Below the pieces are notes generated by a model that did no database searches, was not told where the DNA came from, and saw only the letters and a program-made list of their open reading frames with translations. The position numbers and the translations under genes are program-made. Source: DASUNQ01 sp036277075 (lineage in GTDB: Bacteria > Acidobacteriota > Thermoanaerobaculia > Multivoradales > UBA5704). Taken from it: 9,693 nucleotides of DNA. The stretch covers positions 1 to 9,693 of the forward strand of contig DASUNQ010000205.1 of NCBI GenBank assembly GCA_036277075.1. The letters run 5' to 3'. Positions 1-6,600 of the stretch are shown piece after piece; within the stretch, counting starts at the first letter, position 1, and every line of letters begins with the position of its first letter.

Positions 1-1232
1 GCATCTGGGTGCCGACGAACGCCGACGACACCCGGTCGCCGGATCAGATCCCTGACGAAGAACGCGACTACTACCTCGAGCGCCGCTACCCGGCCTTCGG
101 CAACCTCGTGCCGCGCGACGTCGCGGCGCGCAACGCCAAGCGGGTGGTGGACGAGGGGCGCGGCGTGGGACCCCAGAAGAACGGCGTCTACCTCGACTTC
201 GCCGGCGCGATCCAGCGCCTCGGCCGGCGCACCATCGAGGAGCGCTACGGGAACCTCTTCGAGATGTACCAGAAGATCACCGGCGAGGACCCCTACGAGG
301 TGCCGATGCGCATCTACCCGGCGCCGCACTACACGATGGGCGGCCTGTGGGTGGATTACAACCTGATGAGCAACCTGCCGGGGCTGTACGTCCTCGGCGA
401 GGCGAACTTCTCCGACCACGGCGCCAACCGCCTCGGCGCCTCGGCGCTGATGCAGGGGCTCGCCGACGGCTACTTCGTCCTCCCCTACACGATCGGCGAC
501 GACCTGGCGGGCCGGCTCGGCGAGCCGCTCTCGACCGAGAGCGCGCCCTTCGCCGCCGCCGAGGCCGAGGCGCGCGGGCGGATCGAGCGGCTGCTGGCCG
601 CCAAGGGGAGCCGCAGCGTCGATTCCTTCCACCGCGAGCTGGGGCGGATCGTCTGGGACCGCTGCGGCATCTCGCGCACCGCCGCGGGGCTCGCCGCCGG
701 GCGCGAGGAGATCGCGGCGCTGCGTGAGCGCTACTGGCGGGAGGTGCGCATCCAGGGGAGCGGCGAGGAGCTCAACCAGGAGCTCGAGCGCGCCGGGCGG
801 GTGGCCGACTACTTCGAGCTCGCCGAGCTGATGTGCCTCGACGCCCTGGAGCGCGACGAGTCGTGCGGCGGCCACTTCCGCGAGGAGCACCAGACGCCGG
901 AGGGGGAGGCGCTGCGCGAGCGCTACTGGCGGGAGGTGCGCATCCAGGGGAGCGGCGAGGAGCTCAACCAGGAGCTGGAGCGCGCCGGGCGGGTGGCCGA
1001 CTACTTCGAGCTCGCCGAGCTGATGTGCCTCGACGCCCTGGAGCGCGACGAGTCCTGCGGCGGCCACTTCCGCGAGGAGCACCTGACGCCGGAGGGGGAG
1101 GCGCTGCGCGACGACGACCGCTTCGCCTACGTCGCCGCGTGGGAGTGGCAGGGCGAGGGGCGGCGGCCGGCGCTGCACAAGGAGCCGCTCGCCTTCGAGT
1201 TCGTTGAGCCCAGCCGGAGGAGCTACAAGTGA
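1..1232 (+). CDS. sdhA: Succinate dehydrogenase/fumarate reductase flavoprotein subunit, C-terminal part (5' end outside window)
   Basis: This is the FAD-carrying catalytic subunit of complex II, which interconverts succinate and fumarate on the cytoplasmic side of the membrane. The frame is already open at the left edge (first full codon at position 3), so the GTG at 9 is not a true start, and the N-terminal FAD-binding part is missing. Visible family motifs are NLVPRDVAAR (an active-site Arg in the family), PAPHYTMGG (catalytic His, codon 327-329) and DHGANRLGASAL (substrate/FAD Arg, codon 429-431). The C-terminal helical domain with CGGHFREE and the ending RRSYK match the Bacteroidetes/Bacillus-type menaquinone-linked SdhA, as I know the family. 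A segment of 64 residues occurs twice in tandem, where relatives have one copy. The stop at 1230-1232 overlaps sdhB. The call could equally be frdA; the direction of the reaction cannot be read from sequence. Confidence 0.95.
   Translation, partial: IWVPTNADDTRSPDQIPDEERDYYLERRYPAFGNLVPRDVAARNAKRVVDEGRGVGPQKNGVYLDFAGAIQRLGRRTIEERYGNLFEMYQKITGEDPYEVPMRIYPAPHYTMGGLWVDYNLMSNLPGLYVLGEANFSDHGANRLGASALMQGLADGYFVLPYTIGDDLAGRLGEPLSTESAPFAAAEAEARGRIERLLAAKGSRSVDSFHRELGRIVWDRCGISRTAAGLAAGREEIAALRERYWREVRIQGSGEELNQELERAGRVADYFELAELMCLDALERDESCGGHFREEHQTPEGEALRERYWREVRIQGSGEELNQELERAGRVADYFELAELMCLDALERDESCGGHFREEHLTPEGEALRDDDRFAYVAAWEWQGEGRRPALHKEPLAFEFVEPSRRSYK
720..1103 (+). repeat. In-frame 192-bp tandem duplication inside sdhA
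   Basis: Two adjacent copies, 720-911 and 912-1103, match at 188 of 192 bases. The differences are T725/C917, C785/G977, G863/C1055 and A892/T1084. The first three are synonymous and the last changes Gln to Leu. Each copy encodes 64 residues running from LRERYWREV through CGGHFREEH to TPEGEA. The unit is a multiple of three, so the frame survives. The nonanucleotide GGCGCTGCG lies at the left edge, the junction and the right edge (716-724, 908-916, 1100-1108), as expected of slippage or unequal recombination at a short homology. Confidence 0.97.
1216..1222 (+). promoter_or_regulatory. Ribosome binding site of sdhB, inside the end of sdhA
   Basis: GGAGGAG lies 9 bases before the ATG at 1232 and 6 bases before the in-frame GTG at 1229. 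Both spacings are workable, so the site does not decide the start. ATG 1232 is preferred because it forms the common TGATG stop/start overlap with sdhA, which suggests translational coupling. Confidence 0.7.
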
Positions 1233-1999
1233 TGGACCTGACGCTCTACGTCTGGCGGCAGCCCGGCCCCGGCGCTCCCGGGAGGATGGAGCGCTACGAG
1301 GCGCGCGGCATCAGCGAGCACAGCTCCTTCCTCGAGATGCTCGACGTCGTCAACGAGGAGCTGGCCGCCCGCGGCGCGGAGCCGATCGCCTTCGACCACG
1401 ACTGCCGCGAGGGGATCTGCGGCGCCTGCGGGTTTCTGATCAACGGCGTGGCGCACGGGCCGCTGCCGCAGACGACGGTCTGCCAGCTCCACATGCGGCA
1501 CTTCAAGAGCGGCGACGTGCTCTACCTCGAGCCCTGGCGGGCGAAGGCCTTCCCGGTGCTCCGCGACCTGGTGGTGGACCGCGGCGCCTTCGACCGGGTG
1601 ATCCAGGCCGGCGGCTTCATCTCGATCTCGACCGGCAGCGCGCCCGAGGCCAACCTCGTGCCGGTGCCCAAGCCGGTGGCCGACCGCGCCTTCGACGCCG
1701 CCGAGTGCATCGCCTGCGGCGCCTGCGTCGCGCAGTGCCCGAACGGCGCGGCGCAGCTCTTCACCGCGGCCAAGGTCTCCCACCTGGGCCTCCTGCCCCA
1801 GGGGCAGCCCGAGCGCCTCGGGCGCGCCGTCGCGATGGTCGAGGCGATGGAGGCCGAGGGCTTCGGCGCCTGCTCGAACTTCGCCGAGTGCGAGGCGGTC
1901 TGCCCCAAGGGAATCTCGATCGACTTCATCGCGCGGATGAACCGCGACTACCTGAAAGCCAAGCTGCGCGGTGTCGGGCGCGACCCGGCTCGGGAATAG
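1232..1999 (+). CDS. sdhB: Succinate dehydrogenase/fumarate reductase iron-sulfur subunit
   Basis: This complete subunit of 255 residues passes electrons from the FAD of SdhA through three iron-sulfur clusters to the quinone site in the membrane subunit. Counting from the alternative GTG at 1229, the N-terminal ferredoxin-like domain has the [2Fe-2S] ligands Cys59, 64, 67 and 85 in DCREGICGACGFLING...C. The C-terminal domain has CIACGACVAQCP (Cys160, 163, 166, 170) and a second group at Cys215, 221 and 225. This spacing fits one [4Fe-4S] cluster (160, 163, 166, 225) and one [3Fe-4S] cluster (170, 215, 221), as in E. coli SdhB. Length is normal for the family. It overlaps sdhA and is certainly in its operon. 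No membrane anchor gene (sdhC) follows; in B-type complexes the order is usually sdhC-sdhA-sdhB, so it may lie upstream of the window. Confidence 0.96.
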   Translation: MDLTLYVWRQPGPGAPGRMERYEARGISEHSSFLEMLDVVNEELAARGAEPIAFDHDCREGICGACGFLINGVAHGPLPQTTVCQLHMRHFKSGDVLYLEPWRAKAFPVLRDLVVDRGAFDRVIQAGGFISISTGSAPEANLVPVPKPVADRAFDAAECIACGACVAQCPNGAAQLFTAAKVSHLGLLPQGQPERLGRAVAMVEAMEAEGFGACSNFAECEAVCPKGISIDFIARMNRDYLKAKLRGVGRDPARE

Positions 2000-2054
2000 C
2001 GCCGAGCCAGGGGGGGTTCTCCCTCGCGTCCCACAACCTCTGTCATTCCCAAAA

Positions 2055-2061
2055 AGAAAGG
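2055..2061 (+). promoter_or_regulatory. Ribosome binding site that fixes the start of the S8 protease
   Basis: AGAAAGG, inside an A-rich stretch (2051-2061), lies 8 bases before GTG 2070. It supports this start over the longer frame opening at 1971, which would run into the end of sdhB and bury the signal peptide. The 70-base gap after sdhB (2000-2069) also has a run of seven G at 2010-2016. I see no convincing terminator or promoter in it. Confidence 0.6.
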
Positions 2062-2069
2062 TAGTCGAA

Positions 2070-3476
2070 GTGAAGAAAACCCTCGCCTTACTGCTGTGCA
2101 GCGCCTTCCTGCCGTCCCTCGCGTCGGCGGCGATGAACGGACAGATCCTCAACTGTGACACGCCGAATCCCACCTACCCGAGCAACTGCGTCGACAACTG
2201 GGCGCTCGACCTGCTCGACGAGAGCAAGAGCGCGATCGAGGCCGCCAAGGCCGCCGGCTCGAAGCTGCCCAGGGACCGGAAGCACTACTTCAACGGCGAC
2301 GGCACCGGCGTCCACATCTTCATCCTGGACACCGGCGTCTTCGACGCCAACCCGGAGTTCAAGAAGCTCGACGCTCCGACGGTCTCGAGGATCGGCGCCA
2401 AGTACAGAGAGGACCTGATGTGGGACCGAGACGGTGGGACTCACGGGACGCGGGTCGCCGGCATCGCGGCGGGAGTGAAGTTCGGGATCGCAAAAGACGC
2501 GATCGTGCACCCGATCATCAGCAACGGCGACATCGGCCTGGATCAGTACGACGGCCCCGCGCTGCTGCACCGCTTGGACTGGGTCAGGCAGCAGTTCGAA
2601 GCCGGCGCGAAACCCGCGGTGCTCAACATGAGCTTCAACATCCCCACGGCCGGCTTGGCCCCGGGCTCGATCGAGGACAACAATCGCCTGGCGCTCACGG
2701 CGAAGGTCAACGAGCTCATCGCCCTGGGCGTGGTCGTCGTGGTCTCCGCCGGCAACCACAACGGCAGCCCCCTGAACTACTGGCCTTCGCAGATCCCGGC
2801 CGCGATCGTCGTCGGCGGTGTCGACGACTACGGCAGGCGGTGGATCCGCGACGAAGAGCTCGGACTGTGCACCAGCCCGCCGCCAGGAAAGCAAGGCGAC
2901 TGCGGCTCCAACCATGGCGCGGTCGACCTCTGGGCACCGGCGCGGCGCATTCGGTCCGCGGTCCAGCCTCAGTTCAACACCGCGCCGCTCATCCGCTCCG
3001 GCACGTCGTACGCGGCTCCGATCGTGACCGGCCTCGCCGCTCTCTACCTCGAGACGAACCCGACCGCTACACCGGCCGCGGTCCTGTCGGCGCTGCAAGG
3101 CAATGCCGCCAATCTCGGAAACATCGACGGCGATGGCGACGTCGATTACCTGGTCCGTTCACCGGTGGCCACGCCGGCCTGCAACGTGCCGCAACGGCTG
3201 TTCACCAATGGGGGGACGGCGACCATCCCGGCGACGGCCGTGAAGTTCAGCACCGTCGATCTGCAGGACAGTTGCCCGAGCGGCACGACCGCGTCGTCCC
3301 CGACCATGCCCGCCCACGGTCAGCTCTCGATCGCGGGAATCGCCCCGGAAGGCGTCTTGTACCTGTACACGCCGAGCGGGACCTATACGGGCCCGGACGC
3401 GTTCAACTACACGATCACACCGAGCACCCACGGCACCGGGACGGTCAAGGTGATCGTCCAGCCCCCCGTCAACTGA
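2070..3476 (+). CDS. Secreted subtilisin-like (S8) serine protease with C-terminal Ig/cadherin-like domain
   Basis: A predicted exported endopeptidase of 468 residues, starting at GTG 2070. Residues 1-20 form a signal peptide: a KK start, a hydrophobic core and an ASA cleavage site. The cysteine in LLLC does not sit in a lipobox. The S8 catalytic domain follows at about 75-350, with Asp87 in ILDTGV, His125 in GTHGTRVAG, oxyanion Asn229 in SAGNHNG and Ser313 in SGTSYAAP. The His and Ser motifs resemble the proteinase K group. A calcium-loop-like IDGDGDVDYL is at about 352-361. The rest is a beta-rich domain ending TYTGPDAFNYTIT, like bacterial Ig/cadherin tails. Six cysteines in the mature part lie in three nearby pairs (29/40, 267/278, 371/402), probably disulfides. 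Only about 55 residues separate signal and catalytic core, so no I9 propeptide is evident. Codon third positions are less GC-biased than in neighbours. Substrate is unknown. Confidence 0.93.
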   Translation: MKKTLALLLCSAFLPSLASAAMNGQILNCDTPNPTYPSNCVDNWALDLLDESKSAIEAAKAAGSKLPRDRKHYFNGDGTGVHIFILDTGVFDANPEFKKLDAPTVSRIGAKYREDLMWDRDGGTHGTRVAGIAAGVKFGIAKDAIVHPIISNGDIGLDQYDGPALLHRLDWVRQQFEAGAKPAVLNMSFNIPTAGLAPGSIEDNNRLALTAKVNELIALGVVVVVSAGNHNGSPLNYWPSQIPAAIVVGGVDDYGRRWIRDEELGLCTSPPPGKQGDCGSNHGAVDLWAPARRIRSAVQPQFNTAPLIRSGTSYAAPIVTGLAALYLETNPTATPAAVLSALQGNAANLGNIDGDGDVDYLVRSPVATPACNVPQRLFTNGGTATIPATAVKFSTVDLQDSCPSGTTASSPTMPAHGQLSIAGIAPEGVLYLYTPSGTYTGPDAFNYTITPSTHGTGTVKVIVQPPVN

Positions 3477-3483
3477 CCTCTTC

Positions 3484-3525
3484 CTTCGTCCGTCCGGCCG
3501 AGCATCAGCGGCCGGACGGATGAAG
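3484..3525 (+). terminator. Strong hairpin after the S8 protease, probable terminator
   Basis: The arms 3484-3500 and 3509-3525 pair over 17 bases with a single G-U pair, around an 8-base loop (AGCATCAG). The hairpin begins 7 bases after the protease stop codon. The sequence after it (CTCGATTAAAAT) has no T-run, so it is not a classical intrinsic terminator. It may act as an I-shaped terminator or as an mRNA 3'-end stabiliser. It suggests that the protease and the downstream metalloprotease are separate transcripts. Confidence 0.6.
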
Positions 3526-3656
3526 CTCGATTAAAATGCCGCTTCCAGCAAGCGCTTCGCGACTGAGGAGAACTCCCTAGTCTCACTGAGGGGCCTTCCT
3601 CATTGTCCCCCGTCCGCCGCGCGGCCAGAGTGGCGGCGGAACCTAAGGAGGGGGAC
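3526..3656 (+). promoter_or_regulatory. Leader region of the metalloprotease gene with its ribosome binding site
   Basis: This 131-base spacer must carry any promoter of the downstream gene, because a strong hairpin precedes it. TAAGGAGG at 3644-3651 lies 5 bases before ATG 3657 and is a near-perfect Shine-Dalgarno sequence, which fixes the start. ACTGAGG occurs twice in the same orientation (3562-3568 and 3585-3591). A small TGAGG/CCTCA hairpin spans 3587-3602. No -35/-10 pair can be assigned with confidence. Confidence 0.45.
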
Positions 3657-6600
3657 ATGAACCGCACATTCCGATCTTCGCTCAACCCGCGGCTGCTCGT
3701 GGCCGCGGCGCTGCTCCTCGTCACCGGCGCCGCAGTGGCCGTCGAGCCGCCGAACGGCGGCTCGCCGCTCGCCAGCCGCGCCTACCGCGATCCCAACCTC
3801 TACATCTCCTCGGTCTACAAGCCGGTGGCGGGGCTCTCCTCGCCGCTCGCCGTCGGGCTGGCCGCCGACCTCACGGCGCTCGGCGTCGCCGCCGACCGCG
3901 GCTTCGTCGACGTCCGCTCCGGGAGCTGGGGGACGCTCATCCTGCGCCAGCCGCTCATCCCGGGCTCGGGCGCGGGGAACAGCCTGAGCTGGGCGCAGAT
4001 CGGCCTCAAGGCGCCCGACGGCAGCGCCGCCGTCAAGGACGCCGCCTGGACCGCGTTCGCCGCCTGGGTGGCCGCGAACCAACCGGCGCTCGGCGTGGCT
4101 CCCGCGGAGCTCGGCAAGCGCACCGTCACCGTCCACGGCGGCGGCCAGCTCGTGCAGATCAACGTCCGCCACCAGTTCGGCGGCGTGCCGGTGCGCGACA
4201 GCTTCCTCTCGGCGGTCGTGAACGGCGGCAACCTGGTGCTCTTCGGCCTCCGCAACTGGGGAGCCGTGGACGTCGCGACCGTCCCCACCGTTTCGCAGCA
4301 GGCGGCGGTGGCGGCGGCCGAGGCCCACGCCGGCCGCGGCATCTCCGGGTACTGGCGCGCGCCGCGGCTCGAGATCGTGCCCGTCTCGGCGGGACGCGAC
4401 GCGCTGGCGCTCGGCGTCGGCGCGGGGCTCTCCCATCGCCTGGTCTGGGCGATCGGCGCCACCTTCTCCGGCGATCACGGCTCCTGGGAGGCGCTCGTGG
4501 ACGCCCACAGCGGCGAGGTGCTCGCCTTCCAGGACACCAACCATTACCTCAAGAGCGTGCAGGGGGGCGCTTTCCCGGTGAGCAACGACGGCGTCGGCAT
4601 CGAGGGCCAGGAGCAGGCGGGCCAGCCGATGCCCTTCGCCGACATCCGCGACGCCGCGAACAGCCTCTTCTTCACCGACAGCGGCGGCGACCTGGTGTGC
4701 GCCGCGCAGAGCTCGTCGATCCGCACCGCCCTCTCCGGGCGCTACGTGCGGATCACCGACACCTGCGGCGCGATCAACGAGACCGCGGCGAGCGGCGACC
4801 TCGACCTCGAGCAGGGGCCGGGGACGGACTGTGCGGTGCCTCCGGGGCACTCGGCCGGCGACACTCACGCCTCGCGCACCGGCTTCTACGAGGTGAACCG
4901 CATCATCGAGCAGGCCAAGGGCTGGCTGCCCGAGAACGAGTGGCTCCAGGCGCAGCTCACCGCCAACATGAACATCAACAACACCTGCAACGCCTTCTGG
5001 AGCGGCGGCGCGGGGACGATCAACTTCTACCGCTCGGGAGGCGGCTGCCGCAACACCGGCGAGATCGCCGCGATCTTCGACCACGAGTGGGGCCACGGGA
5101 TGGACAACAACGACGCCAACCCGTCGATCTCCGCCCCGGGCGAGGCCTACGCCGACGTGGCGGCGATCCTGCGCCTCAACACCTCCTGCATCGGCCGCGG
5201 CTTCCGCTCCACCAAGTGCGGCGGCAACGGCGACCCCTGCACCGAGTGCACGGGAGTGCGCGAGGTGGACTGGCAGAAGCGCGCCTCGGGCACGCCGCAC
5301 AACCTCGACTGGAACCAGCAGGACCCTCTGGATCCCAACGGCATCCGCGGCGGCTGCCGCATCGACGGCGTCGGCTCGACCTCGACCGGCCCGTGCAACA
5401 ACGGCACGCACTGCGAGGGGTCGATGGCCTCGGAAGTCATCTGGGACCTGCTCAAGCGCGACCTGCCGTGCAACGGCGCCGGCTGGGACATCGCGACCGG
5501 CCAGTGCGCCGGCGGCGCGGCGCCGTCGATCGACGACGACACCGCCCTCGAGCTGATGACCCGCTACTACTACGTCGCGGGCGGGGCTCTCGGCAACTGG
5601 TACAACTGCAACCCGATCGGGCCCGCGGGCAGCTACGGGGACGGCTGCAACGCCGACGGCGCCTACCTCAACTTCCTGGCCGTGGACGACGACAACGGCG
5701 ACCTCACCGACGGGACGCCGCACATGGAGGCGATCTTCGCCGCCTTCGACCGGCACCAGATCGCCTGTCCGACGCCGGCCCCCGCCGACGCCGGGTGCGC
5801 CGCCGCGCCGGCCGCGCCGTCGGTCACCGTCGCCCCGGCGCACAAGGGGGCGGTCCTCTCCTGGAACCCGGTCCCCGGCGCCAGCGAGTACTGGATCTAC
5901 CGCACCGAAGGCGTCATGGGCTGCGCCTTCGGCAAGACGCGGGTCGGCGAGACGACCGGCACCTCGTTCACCGACGGCGGCCTGCGCAACGGCCGCGAGT
6001 ACTTCTACGGCGTCGTCGCGGTCGGCGCGAGCGACGCCTGCACCAGCGCGATGAGCGCCTGCACCCCGGTCACGGCCGGTAGCAACGGCGCTTCGATGGT
6101 CTTCACCGACAGCCTGGCGCGCCTCACCGGCTCCTCGGGCGGCGACGGCGACGATTTCGTCGACAACTGCGAGACCTGGACCGTCGCCTTCGACGTCAGC
6201 AACAACGGCGAGGTGCCGCTCACCAACGTGCGGGTGGCGCACGTCGAGAACCTCTCGCACCCCGAGATCCAGATCGTCGACACCCCGACGTTCTCGCCGT
6301 CGCTCGCCTCCTGCAGCGCGGCGCAGGGGACCTTCCGCTTCACCGCCGCCGGCCTCGAGGCGGACGACACGATCCTCTTCCGCATCGACGTCACCGCGGA
6401 CGAGATCGCGCCCAACGTGATCTCGAAGACGGCGAAGTTCGTCGCCGCCGAGAGCGATTTCGTGCCGGTGGCCTCCCGCACCTGGAGCTTCGACAGCGAC
6501 CGCGAGGACTGGACGGTGACCTCCGGCACCTTCGATCACAACGGGAGCGACGCCGACGCCACCATCGTGGGCACGGGCTTCCTGCAGTCCTCGAAGCTCG

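Noticed and set aside
720..1103. Assembly error as the cause of the sdhA duplication
   Set aside because: Not fully excluded, but the copies differ at four positions with mostly synonymous changes and the frame is kept, which a simple duplicated-read artefact would not produce.
1971..2069. A longer N-terminus for the S8 protease starting inside sdhB
   Set aside because: It would place 33 non-conserved residues before a well-formed signal peptide. The AGAAAGG site and GTG 2070 explain the start better.
1223..2173. Minus-strand open frame across sdhB and the start of the S8 gene
   Set aside because: It is antisense to conserved iron-sulfur cysteine motifs, has no recognisable domain and no convincing ribosome binding site.
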